A stretch of DNA of 43,313 nucleotides from Burkholderiales bacterium Ga0074133 (GTDB taxonomy: Bacteria > Pseudomonadota > Gammaproteobacteria > Burkholderiales > Burkholderiaceae_C): positions 1 to 43,313 of the forward strand of contig LNEG01000242.1 in the NCBI GenBank assembly GCA_001464865.1, given 5' to 3'. Position 1 is the stretch's first letter. Each line of letters begins with the position of its first letter. The translations under genes and the position numbers were made by a program. The notes below the pieces were generated by a model that was not told the origin of the DNA, searched no databases, and saw nothing but the letters and a program-made list of their open reading frames with translations. Shown here piece after piece: positions 1 to 7,890 of this stretch.

Positions 1-376
1 CGTGATCCGGATTGACGATCTCGACGTCGTGCGGAGTCTGGATGTCGCGGGCGGTGACAATGCCCTCCCCGTCCTTGCGCAGGCTCAGGGTGACTTCGTC
101 GCGGTTGTGCAGCTTGAACACCACGCCCTTGAGGTTCAACAGAATGTTGACCACATCCTCCTGAACGCCATCGATGGAGGAGTACTCATGCAGAACGCCC
201 GCAATGGTGACTTCCGTCGCTGCGTAACCCACCATGGACGAGAGCAGGACACGCCGTATGGCATTGCCCAGCGTGTGACCGTAGCCACGCTCGAACGGCT
301 CCAGTGCAACCTTGGCACGATTGTGCCCAAGCTGCTCCACATTGATAGCCTTGGGTTTCAGCAAATTGGTTTGCAT
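1..376 (-). CDS. rpoA: RNA polymerase alpha subunit, N-terminal part (cut by window edge)
   Basis: Encodes the first 125 residues of RpoA, the subunit that dimerises to nucleate RNA polymerase assembly. The reading starts MQTNLLKPK and includes the [17 protein letters not shown] stretch typical of the alpha N-terminal domain. The ATG at 376 is preceded by a good ribosome-binding site (AGAGGAAG). It is the last gene of the ribosomal block seen here and lies 111 bp after rpsD, the usual alpha-operon order; rplQ would be expected next, outside the window. The C-terminal DNA-binding domain is not visible. Confidence 0.98.
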   Translation of the reverse strand, partial: MQTNLLKPKAINVEQLGHNRAKVALEPFERGYGHTLGNAIRRVLLSSMVGYAATEVTIAGVLHEYSSIDGVQEDVVNILLNLKGVVFKLHNRDEVTLSLRKDGEGIVTARDIQTPHDVEIVNPDH

Positions 377-434
377 TCAGACTTCCTCTCAATACCCCCA
401 GCTCGTTACACCGGTAAGGCTGGTGAAGCGCCTA

Positions 435-454
435 CACCGCGATGCCTCGCGGTG
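435..454 (-). other. Hairpin in the rpsD-rpoA spacer
   Basis: A perfect inverted repeat, CACCGCGA and TCGCGGTG with a four-base loop, sits in the 111-bp gap between rpsD and rpoA. No T-run follows on the minus strand, so it does not look like a terminator. It may be an mRNA processing or stability element, or part of a translational control site for rpoA. The structure is seen; the role is inferred. Confidence 0.5.
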
Positions 455-487
455 CAGGGACGGTTTTCTCGAAATACGTACCGGCGA

Positions 488-1111
488 TTAGCGCGAGTAC
501 AACTCAACGATCAGCGATTCGTTGATGTCGGCAGCGAACTCATCACGGTCAGGCACCTTCTTGAAGATGCCTTCAGCCTTCTCGGCGTTCACTTCAACCC
601 ATGCTGGCATGCCGACCTGGGCGGCCAGTTGCAGTGCTTCCACCACACGGTTCTGCTTCTTGGACTTCTCACGTACCGCCACGACGTCGCCGGCCTTGAC
701 CAGATACGAAGCGATGTTGACCGACTTGCCATTCACGGTGATGGCCTTGTGCGACACGAGCTGGCGTGCCTCTGCGCGCGTGGAGCCGAAGCCCATGCGA
801 TACACGACGTTGTCCAGGCGCGATTCCAGGAGGAACAGCAGGTTGGCGCCGGTATTGCCTTTTTTGCTGTCAGCAGCTTCAAAGTAGCGGCGGAACTGCT
901 TTTCCAGCACGCCGTACATGCGCTTGACCTTCTGCTTTTCACGCAGTTGCAGACCGTAGTCGGACGTACGAGCGCCCGAAGTACGACCGTGCTGGCCTGG
1001 CTTGGAATCGAACTTCGACTTGTCCGCGATCGAGCGACGGGCGCTCTTCAGGAACAGGTCGGTGCCTTCACGGCGGGAGAGTTTGGCCTTGGGGCCGAGG
1101 TAACGTGCCAC
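488..1111 (-). CDS. rpsD: 30S ribosomal protein S4
   Basis: S4, a primary 16S rRNA binding protein that nucleates 30S assembly; in many bacteria it is also the translational repressor of the alpha operon. The protein is 207 residues, normal for the long form, starting [16 protein letters not shown]. The S4 RNA-binding fold is in the middle ([20 protein letters not shown]). The start codon is GTG at 1111, with GGAAGC upstream. It lies 92 bp after rpsK, and that gap holds two hairpins. Confidence 0.98.
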   Translation of the reverse strand: MARYLGPKAKLSRREGTDLFLKSARRSIADKSKFDSKPGQHGRTSGARTSDYGLQLREKQKVKRMYGVLEKQFRRYFEAADSKKGNTGANLLFLLESRLDNVVYRMGFGSTRAEARQLVSHKAITVNGKSVNIASYLVKAGDVVAVREKSKKQNRVVEALQLAAQVGMPAWVEVNAEKAEGIFKKVPDRDEFAADINESLIVELYSR

Positions 1112-1134
1112 TTGAGCTTCCTTTGTGTCATCTG

Positions 1135-1185
1135 CCGCAAACCATTGCGGGAGCCGCCTGAGGCGCTTGCGCGTGCACAGGCGGC
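1135..1185 (-). other. Tandem hairpins upstream of rpsD
   Basis: Two adjacent inverted repeats fill most of the rpsK-rpsD gap. The first is CCGCAA / TTGCGG with a 4-base loop (1135-1150). The second is GCCGCCT / AGGCGGC (1153-1185) with a smaller GCGC-AA-GCGC palindrome inside its loop. There is no T-run. They sit about 25-75 nt before the rpsD GTG start, where an RNA structure could affect S4 translation. The function is inference. Confidence 0.45.
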
Positions 1186-1203
1186 GGTGGGCTTAGAGAG
1201 AAA

Positions 1204-1608
1204 TTAGATACGACGGCGCTTTTGAGGGCGGCAGCCGTTGTGGGGCACTGGCGTCACGTCAGAGATCGACGTGATGCGGATGCCCAGTGCACCCAGAGCA
1301 CGCACCGAGGACTCGCGGCCTGGACCGGGACCCTTGATCTCGACGTCAAGGTTCTTGATGCCCTGATCAATCGCGGCGCGGCCAGCCACTTCCGATGCCA
1401 CCTGGGCAGCGAATGGAGTGGACTTGCGCGAGCCCTTGAAGCCCTGGCCACCCGACGAGGCCCACGACAGGGCATTGCCCTGGCGATCGGTGATCGTGAT
1501 GATGGTGTTGTTGAACGAAGCGTGCACGTGGGCAATGCCGTCCGAAACGTTCTTCCGGACCTTCTTGCGGACGCGCTGAGCTGCGTTATTGGCAGGAGAT
1601 TTAGCCAT
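1204..1608 (-). CDS. rpsK: 30S ribosomal protein S11
   Basis: S11 forms part of the 30S platform and contacts mRNA at the E site. The protein is 134 residues and carries the conserved [18 protein letters not shown] block and the C-terminal CRPQKRRRI tail. The start is ATG at 1608, 18 bp after rpsM. It belongs to the alpha operon in the order rpsM-rpsK-rpsD-rpoA. No abnormality is visible. Confidence 0.98.
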   Translation of the reverse strand: MAKSPANNAAQRVRKKVRKNVSDGIAHVHASFNNTIITITDRQGNALSWASSGGQGFKGSRKSTPFAAQVASEVAGRAAIDQGIKNLDVEIKGPGPGRESSVRALGALGIRITSISDVTPVPHNGCRPQKRRRI

Positions 1609-1626
1609 GTTGATCTTTCAATCTCT

Positions 1627-1992
1627 TTATTTCTTCAGTGCAGCTGCACCCTTGCGCGGGCCCTTGCGGGTACGTGCATTGGTACGCGTACGCTGACCAC
1701 GCATTGGCAGACCGCGACGGTGGCGGAAGCCACGATAGCAACCGATGTCCATCAGGCGCTTGATGTTCATCGTGGTCTCACGGCGCAGGTCACCTTCAAT
1801 GGTGAACTGCTCGATTTGCTCACGAATTTTTTCCAGGTCGCCGTCAGTCAGATCCTTGATCTTCTTGCTGTAAGCGATACCTGTTGCTTCGCAAATCTTG
1901 CGAGCGCGGGTGCGACCAATGCCAAAAATGGCGGTCAGACCGATTTCCGCGTGCTTGTGCGGCGGAATGTTAATGCCAGCGATACGTGCCAT
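1627..1992 (-). CDS. rpsM: 30S ribosomal protein S13
   Basis: S13 is a 30S head protein that contacts the P-site tRNA and 50S bridge elements. The protein is 121 residues, beginning [20 protein letters not shown], with the basic C-terminal tail [18 protein letters not shown]. The ATG at 1992 lies 23 bp after rpmJ. It is the first alpha-operon gene in the classical layout; no separate promoter was recognised before it. Confidence 0.98.
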   Translation of the reverse strand: MARIAGINIPPHKHAEIGLTAIFGIGRTRARKICEATGIAYSKKIKDLTDGDLEKIREQIEQFTIEGDLRRETTMNIKRLMDIGCYRGFRHRRGLPMRGQRTRTNARTRKGPRKGAAALKK

Positions 1993-2015
1993 ATGCGTCC
2001 TCTAATACTTTCCAA

Positions 2016-2129
2016 TCAACCTTGGCGCTGCTTGTGACGCAGGTTCGTGCAGATCACGCGCACCACACCCTTGCGGCGGATGATCTTGCAGTTGCGGCAG
2101 ATTTTTTTGACCGAAGCCGAAACTCTCAT
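2016..2129 (-). CDS. rpmJ: 50S ribosomal protein L36
   Basis: A 37-residue protein, [15 protein letters not shown]..., ending LRHKQRQG. It is the zinc-binding (C+) form of L36: Cys11, Cys14, Cys27 and a His form the zinc-ribbon ligands. L36 sits near the L7/L12 stalk base. The ATG at 2129 follows TTTTAGGAGAATGCA, which contains a strong Shine-Dalgarno. It lies between secY and rpsM as in many proteobacteria. In numerous betaproteobacteria infA lies between secY and rpmJ; the 141-bp gap here is too short for it. Confidence 0.97.
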   Translation of the reverse strand: MRVSASVKKICRNCKIIRRKGVVRVICTNLRHKQRQG

Positions 2130-2234
2130 TGCATTCTCCTAAAACTTTTCCATCCGTCCCGGCTGTTTCGCACGGAACACAATCTGTACCCGCGAAACCG
2201 TGGGGCGCCAATTCAACCGTCATCCATTCGGCGT

Positions 2235-2258
2235 ACTGCCTGGCTTCCGCCTGGCAGT
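2235..2258 (-). other. Hairpin in the secY-rpmJ spacer
   Basis: The 141-bp spacer between secY (stop at 2271) and rpmJ contains two 10-base arms, ACTGCCAGGC and GCCAGGCAGT on the minus strand, that pair with a single central mismatch around a 4-base loop. It starts 13 nt after the secY stop codon. No T-run follows. It could slow 3' decay of the upstream mRNA or mark a processing site. No convincing promoter was found in the rest of the spacer. Confidence 0.45.
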
Positions 2259-2270
2259 GACTCCTCTGCC

Positions 2271-3590
2271 TCAACCGCCTGTGTTGCCTTTGAAGCTTGC
2301 CTTCTTGAGCAACGATTCATACTGCTGGGACATCATGTAGTTCTGGACCTGGGCCATGAAGTCCATGGTCACCACCACAATGATCAGCAAGGATGTCCCA
2401 CCGAAGTAAAACGGTACGTTGTACTTCAGGATGAGGAACTCAGGAAGCAGACACACAAACGTGATGTACACCGCACCAGCCAGCGTCAGGCGAACCAGAA
2501 TCTTGTCGATGTAGCGCGCTGTCTGCTCGCCAGGACGAATCCCGGGGATGAATGCACCGCTCTTCTTCAGGTTGTCTGCAGTCTCGCGGCTGTTGAAAAC
2601 CAGTGCCGTGTAGAAGAAACAGAAGAAGATGATCGCTGCAGCATAGAACATCACATAGATGGGCTGACCAGGGGTCAAAGCACCAGAAATGTCCTTCAAC
2701 CAGCGCATCGACTCACCAGCACTGAACCAGTTCACAACCGTTGCCGGCAGCAAAATGATCGACGAAGCAAAGATCGGAGGGATGACGCCTGCCATGTTCA
2801 ACTTCAGGGGCAGATGCGACGACTGACCGCCATACACCTTGTTGCCAACCTGTCGCCGTGCATAGTTCACCAGGATCTTGCGCTGACCACGTTCGACGTA
2901 CACCACGAAGTAAGTCACCAGACCCACCACGATGACGATGAAGATCGCCGCCAGAATGCTCATCGCACCTGTACGCACCAGTTCCAGCAATCCACCGATA
3001 GAGCTTGGCAGCCCGGCCGCGATACCTGCAAAGATCAGGATCGAAATGCCGTTACCCAAACCGCGCTCGGTAATCTGCTCGCCCAGCCACATCAGGAACA
3101 TCGTTCCAGCTGTCAGGCTGACCACCGCAGTCATGCGGAAACCAAAACCCGGGCTCAAAACCAACCCTGCAGAGCTTTCCAGCGCCACGGCAATACCAAG
3201 CGACTGGAAGAGTGCCAGGCCCAGCGTACCGTACCGCGTGTACTGCGTAATCTTCCTGCGACCGGCTTCGCCTTCCTTTTTCAACTGCTCGAACGTGGGA
3301 ACCACGTAGGTCATCAGCTGCATGATGATCGATGCCGAGATGTACGGCATGATCCCCAGAGCGAAGACTGTGAAACGCGAAAGCGCCCCACCCGAGAACA
3401 TGTTGAACAGGTTCAGGATCCCGCCTTGCTGGCCACTGAACAACTGTTGCAGCTGGGCTGGATCGATACCAGGAACCGGGATGTGTGCCCCGATGCGATA
3501 CACGACCAGCGCAAGCAGCAGAAAAACCAGACGACGACGCAGGTCGCCGAACTTGCCGGTCTTTGCAATTTGAGCCGCGCTAGTAGCCAC
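2271..3590 (-). CDS. secY: Preprotein translocase subunit SecY
   Basis: SecY is the ten-helix channel subunit of the SecYEG translocon in the inner membrane. The 439-residue length is typical. Visible hallmarks are the N-terminal [20 protein letters not shown] segment, the plug region near [10 protein letters not shown], and the cytosolic loop with [15 protein letters not shown]. The start is GTG at 3590, six bases after AAGGAAG. It follows rplO by 24 bp. Encoding it among ribosomal proteins ties translocon supply to ribosome synthesis. Confidence 0.98.
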   Translation of the reverse strand: MATSAAQIAKTGKFGDLRRRLVFLLLALVVYRIGAHIPVPGIDPAQLQQLFSGQQGGILNLFNMFSGGALSRFTVFALGIMPYISASIIMQLMTYVVPTFEQLKKEGEAGRRKITQYTRYGTLGLALFQSLGIAVALESSAGLVLSPGFGFRMTAVVSLTAGTMFLMWLGEQITERGLGNGISILIFAGIAAGLPSSIGGLLELVRTGAMSILAAIFIVIVVGLVTYFVVYVERGQRKILVNYARRQVGNKVYGGQSSHLPLKLNMAGVIPPIFASSIILLPATVVNWFSAGESMRWLKDISGALTPGQPIYVMFYAAAIIFFCFFYTALVFNSRETADNLKKSGAFIPGIRPGEQTARYIDKILVRLTLAGAVYITFVCLLPEFLILKYNVPFYFGGTSLLIIVVVTMDFMAQVQNYMMSQQYESLLKKASFKGNTGG

Positions 3591-3614
3591 AGATGTCTTC
3601 CTTCAGCGCCAAAC

Positions 3615-4046
3615 TCAGGCGATGCTGCCGCCAGCGGCTTCGATGGCTGCCTTGGCACCTGCCGTAGCACCCACGCCGGTCAGCTTGACTGCCTTGGTGA
3701 GGGAACCACTCTTGATGACCTTGACGACCTTGGCCAGCTCGCCAACCAGACCTGCCTGCTTGAGCGCCAGCACGTCCACTTCGGCCAGGCCGAGTTGGTC
3801 GAGCGCTGTGAGCGTCACTTCTGCATTGAACTTGAGCAGGTGCGACTTGAAGCCGCGCTTGGGCAAGCGACGCTGCAGAGGCATTTGACCGCCTTCGAAG
3901 CCTACCTTGTGGTAGCCACCGGAACGCGACTTTTGACCCTTGTGACCACGGCCAGCGGTCTTGCCCAGGCCAGAGCCGATACCACGGCCTACGCGGCGCT
4001 TGGCATGCTTGGCGCCGTCTGCGGGCTTGATGCTATTGAGTTCCAT
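3615..4046 (-). CDS. rplO: 50S ribosomal protein L15
   Basis: L15 is a late-assembling 23S rRNA binding protein. The 143-residue protein has the glycine/arginine-rich N-terminal extension ([21 protein letters not shown]) that penetrates rRNA, then a globular C-terminal domain. ATG at 4046. It is 10 bp after rpmD and 24 bp before secY, the standard spc order. Confidence 0.98.
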   Translation of the reverse strand: MELNSIKPADGAKHAKRRVGRGIGSGLGKTAGRGHKGQKSRSGGYHKVGFEGGQMPLQRRLPKRGFKSHLLKFNAEVTLTALDQLGLAEVDVLALKQAGLVGELAKVVKVIKSGSLTKAVKLTGVGATAGAKAAIEAAGGSIA

Positions 4047-4056
4047 GATCTATCTC

Positions 4057-4239
4057 TCAGAGGACTTTGACCAGATAGCTGATCTTGTTAATCATGCCGC
4101 GCACTTCGGGCGAGTCCTGCAGTTCGCTCACGCTGTTGAGCTTGCGCAGACCCAGGCCGCGAACGGTAGCGCGGTGCGATTCCTTGGTGCCAATAGGGCT
4201 GCGCACCAGTTGAATCTTGACGGTTTGTTGCGTTGTCAT
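4057..4239 (-). CDS. rpmD: 50S ribosomal protein L30
   Basis: L30, a small 23S rRNA binding protein. It has 60 residues, [19 protein letters not shown]..., with the characteristic [15 protein letters not shown] core. ATG at 4239, 14 bp after rpsE. Size and position are as expected for a proteobacterial spc operon. Confidence 0.97.
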   Translation of the reverse strand: MTTQQTVKIQLVRSPIGTKESHRATVRGLGLRKLNSVSELQDSPEVRGMINKISYLVKVL

Positions 4240-4253
4240 TTTCAGGCTCCGGT

Positions 4254-4772
4254 TCAGGCGAAGATGTCTTCGACCGTCTTGCCGCGCTTGGCCGCAACAT
4301 TCGATGGCGTGGTCGAGTTGACCAGTGCGTCGAACGTGGCGCGAACCATGTTGTAGGGGTTGGACGAACCATGGCTCTTGGCCACGATGTCGGTCACGCC
4401 CAGAACTTCGAAGACGGCGCGCATGGGTCCGCCAGCAATGATGCCGGTACCCTTGGGGGCCGGAGCCATCATCACGACTGCAGCGCCGTGGTGACCCGTC
4501 ACATTATGGAAAATGGTGCCGTTCTTGAGCGATACCTTGACCATGTTGCGGCGGGCTTCTTCCATTGCCTTCTGCACGGCAGCAGGCACTTCCTTGGACT
4601 TGCCCTTGCCCATGCCAACGCGGCCGTCACCGTCGCCAACCACCGTCAGTGCGGCGAAACCGAGAATACGGCCACCCTTCACGACTTTGGTCACGCGGTT
4701 GACCGCGATCATTTTTTCGCGCAGACCGTCGTCCTGGCCTTCGCTCTGCACTTTGGGTTGAAATTTAGCCAT
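4254..4772 (-). CDS. rpsE: 30S ribosomal protein S5
   Basis: S5 helps form the mRNA entry channel and influences decoding accuracy. The 172-residue protein shows the double-stranded RNA-binding-like N-terminal domain ([18 protein letters not shown]) and the C-terminal domain with [22 protein letters not shown] at 4772 follows a purine-rich GAGCGGAA. It lies between rplR (17 bp) and rpmD (14 bp). Confidence 0.98.
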   Translation of the reverse strand: MAKFQPKVQSEGQDDGLREKMIAVNRVTKVVKGGRILGFAALTVVGDGDGRVGMGKGKSKEVPAAVQKAMEEARRNMVKVSLKNGTIFHNVTGHHGAAVVMMAPAPKGTGIIAGGPMRAVFEVLGVTDIVAKSHGSSNPYNMVRATFDALVNSTTPSNVAAKRGKTVEDIFA

Positions 4773-4789
4773 TTTGTATTCCGCTCCGC

Positions 4790-5155
4790 TTAGAACTGCA
4801 GGCCGGCTTCACGGGCAGCGTCGGCCAGAGCCTTGACGCGACCGTGGTAGGCGAAACCTGCGCGATCAAATGCAACCTTCTCAACACCAGCAGCCTTCGC
4901 CTTTTCAGCGATGCGCTTGCCGATGATCTGGGCTGCAGCGGCATTGCCACCCTTGCCCGAACCGCCCAGCGACTTGCGAACGTCTGCTTCTGCCGTGGAA
5001 GCAGAAGCGATCACTTTGCTCCCGTCGCCGGAGATGACACTGGCGTAGATATGGAGGTTCGTACGGTTCACCGTGAGACGCGCCACGCCTTGCTGTGCAA
5101 TGCGGATGCGGGTCTGACGCGAACGACGAAGACGCTGCTCTTTCTTGGTCAACAT
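4790..5155 (-). CDS. rplR: 50S ribosomal protein L18
   Basis: L18 binds 5S rRNA and anchors it in the central protuberance. It has 121 residues; the basic N-terminus [16 protein letters not shown] and the C-terminal [24 protein letters not shown] are family hallmarks. ATG at 5155, 11 bp after rplF. Confidence 0.98.
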   Translation of the reverse strand: MLTKKEQRLRRSRQTRIRIAQQGVARLTVNRTNLHIYASVISGDGSKVIASASTAEADVRKSLGGSGKGGNAAAAQIIGKRIAEKAKAAGVEKVAFDRAGFAYHGRVKALADAAREAGLQF

Positions 5156-5166
5156 GTTGCAGCTCC

Positions 5167-5700
5167 TTATTTCTTCTTGGTCTCTTTGATCGTGATCTTT
5201 TCGTCCGAATAACGGATGCCCTTGCCCTTGTAGGGCTCGGGTGGACGAACAGCACGGATCTCAGCAGCGATCTGACCGACGCGCTGACGGTCAGCACCCT
5301 TGACCACCACTTCCGTGGGGGTGGGGGTTGCAACCGTGATGCCGGCGGGCATTTCGATATTGACCGGGTGCGAATAGCCGACAGCCAAGTTCAGCTTGGA
5401 GCCCGAGGCAGCAGCCTTGTAGCCCACGCCGACCAGGTTCAGCTTCTTCTCGAAGCCCTTGCTCACACCGACCACCATGTTGTTGACCAACTGGCGAATG
5501 GTGCCGCTCATGGCGTTTGCTTCGCGGGAGTCATTGGCAGGCTCAAAGCTGAGCTTGCCGTCGTTCGAGGACACCTTCACCAGCGCGTTTTGCGCCAGCG
5601 ACAGGGCCCCGCCAGAACCCTTCACGGAGATCTGGTCATCTTTTACGGACACATCCACGCCTGCGGGGATGGTCACGGGCATTTTTCCTACTCGGGACAT
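5167..5700 (-). CDS. rplF: 50S ribosomal protein L6
   Basis: L6 binds 23S rRNA near the factor-binding site. It has 177 residues with the typical two repeated domains; the second contains the conserved [13 protein letters not shown] motif before a lysine-rich tail. ATG at 5700; 25 bp after rpsH. Confidence 0.98.
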   Translation of the reverse strand: MSRVGKMPVTIPAGVDVSVKDDQISVKGSGGALSLAQNALVKVSSNDGKLSFEPANDSREANAMSGTIRQLVNNMVVGVSKGFEKKLNLVGVGYKAAASGSKLNLAVGYSHPVNIEMPAGITVATPTPTEVVVKGADRQRVGQIAAEIRAVRPPEPYKGKGIRYSDEKITIKETKKK

Positions 5701-5725
5701 TTCAGTTTCTCCTCAATGCCGCGGG

Positions 5726-6121
5726 TTAGGCCACGTAGCAGAGCACTTCGCCACCGACACCGGTAGCGCGCGCCTTGCGATCGGTCATCACACCCTGGGG
5801 CGTTGTGACAATTGCCACACCCAGACCGTTCATGACTTGTGGAATGGAATCACGGCCCTTGTAGACACGCAGCCCGGGGCGGCTGACGCGCTCGATGCGC
5901 TCAATCACCGGACGGCCTGCATAGTACTTCAGGGTAATTTCGAGTTCGGACTTACCGGCTTCGGTCTTGACCTGGAAGCCGTCGATGTAACCTTCGTCCT
6001 TCAGCACCTGGGCGATGGCAATCTTCACTTTGGAAGAAGGCACCAGAACCGTGGCCTTGGAGACCATCTGTGCATTACGGATGCGGGTCAGCAAGTCAGC
6101 GATGGGATCACTCATGCTCAT
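5726..6121 (-). CDS. rpsH: 30S ribosomal protein S8
   Basis: S8 is a primary 16S rRNA binder and, in E. coli, the autogenous translational repressor of the spc operon. The start is placed at the ATG at 6121 ([18 protein letters not shown], 131 residues), because AGGAGAG lies at good spacing before it. The frame is open further upstream, but that part has no family similarity. The C-terminal [11 protein letters not shown] is conserved. It follows rpsN by 20 bp. Confidence 0.97.
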   Translation of the reverse strand: MSMSDPIADLLTRIRNAQMVSKATVLVPSSKVKIAIAQVLKDEGYIDGFQVKTEAGKSELEITLKYYAGRPVIERIERVSRPGLRVYKGRDSIPQVMNGLGVAIVTTPQGVMTDRKARATGVGGEVLCYVA

Positions 6122-6141
6122 GTTTAATCTCTCCTGCCTGC

Positions 6142-6447
6142 TTACCAGCTGGCTTTGGTGACACCGGGGATGTCGCCTGCAAAAGCCAGTTCGCGGATCT
6201 TGGCGCGAGCCAGACCGAATTGACGGAACGTGCCGCGTGGACGACCGGTGATTTCGCAACGGTTGCGCTGACGCGTGGGGTTGGCGTTGCGGGGGAGCTT
6301 TTGCAGGCCCAGACGGGCTGCATCGCGCTCTTCGTCGCTGCGCTTGGCATCGCCAGCAATTGCCTTCAGTTCCGCATACTTGGTTGCGTACTTGGCTGCC
6401 AGTTTTTCGCGCTTCAGTTCGCGCTGGATCAAAGCTACTTTAGCCAT
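6142..6447 (-). CDS. rpsN: 30S ribosomal protein S14
   Basis: S14 of the long zinc-independent (C-) type. It has 101 residues starting [20 protein letters not shown]. The Cys-X2-Cys pairs of the short form are absent and replaced by [23 protein letters not shown] at 6447, 8 bp after rplE. It assembles in the 30S head near the A site. Confidence 0.97.
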   Translation of the reverse strand: MAKVALIQRELKREKLAAKYATKYAELKAIAGDAKRSDEERDAARLGLQKLPRNANPTRQRNRCEITGRPRGTFRQFGLARAKIRELAFAGDIPGVTKASW

Positions 6448-6455
6448 GCTTCGCC

Positions 6456-6995
6456 TCAGTTCTTGAACGGGAAACGGAAACCTGCCAGAAGAGCCTTGGC
6501 TTCTTCGTCGGTCTTGGCCGTTGTGGTGATGCTGATGTTCAGGCCGCGCAAAGCGTCAACCTTGTCGTACTCGATCTCAGGGAAAATGATCTGTTCCTTG
6601 ACACCGATGTTGTAGTTGCCGCGGCCGTCGAAAGCGCGACCAGAGATGCCGCGGAAGTCACGGACGCGGGGCAGTGCCACGGTCACGAAACGGTCCAGGA
6701 ACTCATACATCTGCACACCGCGCAAGGTGACCATGCAACCGATGGCCTGACCTTCGCGGATCTTGAAGCCTGCGATAGCCTTCTTGGCCTTGGTCACCAC
6801 GGGCTTTTGACCAGCAATCTTGGTCAGGTCGGCCACGGCGTTGTCCATCACCTTCTTGTCCGAGACTGCCTCGCTCACGCCCATGTTCAGGGTGATCTTG
6901 GTCAGACGCGGAACCTGCATCGGCGAGGTGTAACCGAACTGCTTGGTGAGTTCGGGAGCGATCTTGTCGCGGAAAACTTCTTGAAGTCGTGCCAT
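6456..6995 (-). CDS. rplE: 50S ribosomal protein L5
   Basis: L5 binds 5S rRNA and contacts the P-site tRNA. It has 179 residues with the conserved [30 protein letters not shown] and [19 protein letters not shown] blocks. ATG at 6995. In E. coli the S8 repressor binds the mRNA at this gene's start; no equivalent site could be judged here by eye. Confidence 0.98.
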   Translation of the reverse strand: MARLQEVFRDKIAPELTKQFGYTSPMQVPRLTKITLNMGVSEAVSDKKVMDNAVADLTKIAGQKPVVTKAKKAIAGFKIREGQAIGCMVTLRGVQMYEFLDRFVTVALPRVRDFRGISGRAFDGRGNYNIGVKEQIIFPEIEYDKVDALRGLNISITTTAKTDEEAKALLAGFRFPFKN

Positions 6996-7004
6996 GTTTA
7001 CCCC

Positions 7005-7325
7005 TTAGGCCACCTTGATTTCAGCGCCGCTGGACTTGAACACGCGAACGCGTGTGCCGTCTGCCTGCACCTTGATGCCCACACGGTCAGCCTTGCCGGT
7101 GGCCGCATTGAAGATGGCCACGTTGGACTGGTGGATCGGCATGGCCTTTTCCACGATGCCGCCGGTCGTACCCTTCATGGGGTTTGGCTTGGCGTGCTTC
7201 TTGACCAGGTTGATGCCGTCGATGACGATATAGGAGTCATCCTTGCGCAGCGACACAGTGCCGCGCTTGCCCTTGTCACGGCCGGTCAGCACGATGACTT
7301 CGTCGCCCTTGCGAATCTTGTTCAT
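7005..7325 (-). CDS. rplX: 50S ribosomal protein L24
   Basis: L24 is an assembly initiator of the 50S subunit. It has 106 residues with the N-terminal KOW motif ([19 protein letters not shown]). ATG at 7325 with GAGGA upstream; 9 bp after rplN and 9 bp before rplE. Confidence 0.98.
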   Translation of the reverse strand: MNKIRKGDEVIVLTGRDKGKRGTVSLRKDDSYIVIDGINLVKKHAKPNPMKGTTGGIVEKAMPIHQSNVAIFNAATGKADRVGIKVQADGTRVRVFKSSGAEIKVA

Positions 7326-7334
7326 GGCGCGTCC

Positions 7335-7703
7335 TCAGAGAACTTCAGGAGCCAGGGACACGATCTTCATGAACTTTTCGGTACGCAGTTCACGCGTCAC
7401 GGGTCCGAAGATGCGGGTGCCGATAGGCTCCAGCTTTGCATTCAGCAACACTGCCGCGTTGCCGTCGAATTTGACGAGCGAACCGTCACCACGGCGAATA
7501 CCCTTCGCCGTGCGAACGACAACCGCGCTGTAAACCTCGCCTTTTTTGACGCGGCCACGTGGAGCGGCTTCTTTGATGCTCACCTTGATGATGTCGCCCA
7601 CGCTTGCATAGCGACGCTTCGAGCCACCCAGCACCTTGATGCAAAGGACGGACTTGGCGCCGGTATTGTCGGCAACCTCTAACCGAGATTCTGTCTGGAT
7701 CAT
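7335..7703 (-). CDS. rplN: 50S ribosomal protein L14, first gene of the detached spc/alpha operon
   Basis: L14 binds 23S rRNA at the subunit interface. The start is placed at the ATG at 7703, giving the canonical 122-residue [17 protein letters not shown]...; an in-frame start 21 nt upstream gives a non-family extension. The core block is [20 protein letters not shown]. Normally rpsQ, the last S10-operon gene, directly precedes rplN. Here the upstream neighbour is glpD, with a 183-bp leader region between them that contains the promoter and a hairpin described separately. Confidence 0.97.
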   Translation of the reverse strand: MIQTESRLEVADNTGAKSVLCIKVLGGSKRRYASVGDIIKVSIKEAAPRGRVKKGEVYSAVVVRTAKGIRRGDGSLVKFDGNAAVLLNAKLEPIGTRIFGPVTRELRTEKFMKIVSLAPEVL

Positions 7704-7735
7704 TTCAATATTCCCAACTTGCACCAGAAGACAAC

Positions 7736-7760
7736 AGCCCCAGAGAACTTCTCAAGGGCT
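7736..7760 (-). promoter_or_regulatory. Leader hairpin in the rplN 5' untranslated region
   Basis: On the minus strand, outer arms AGCCC/GGGCT and inner arms GAGA/TCTC form a 25-base hairpin with a 3-base apical loop and a small 2x2 internal loop. It lies about 35 nt before the rplN start. It has no T-run, so it is probably not a simple terminator. It could be a stability or autoregulatory element of the ribosomal operon leader. The role is inferred. Confidence 0.5.
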
Positions 7761-7861
7761 GCAGATCAGCCAGTCAGTCTTGGGCCCGTCGTCCGCACCG
7801 CAAACCATTTGCAGCACTTCCCGCTGGGCAGAAACTTCACGTAGGAAACGCGAAGCCCTCG

Positions 7862-7890
7862 ATTATTGCAAAGCTTGATGGCGGCGTCAA
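7862..7890 (-). promoter_or_regulatory. Sigma70-type promoter for rplN-rpoA, overlapping the glpD stop codon
   Basis: On the minus strand TTGACG (7890-7885) and AATAAT (7867-7862) are separated by exactly 17 bp; each box matches the sigma70 consensus at five of six bases. The -35 box contains the glpD TGA stop codon. The expected start is near 7855, giving a leader of about 150 nt before rplN. This explains how the ribosomal block can be transcribed without the S10 operon promoter. It is the strongest promoter match noticed in the window. Confidence 0.75.

Noticed and set aside
2002-2274. Open frame across the secY-rpmJ spacer considered as infA
   Set aside because: Translation has no IF-1 similarity and overlaps rpmJ in another frame.
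1986-4070. 694-codon plus-strand frame opposite secY, rplO and rpmJ
   Set aside because: Shadow of highly conserved ribosomal genes, with Gln/His-rich low-complexity translation and no start signals.
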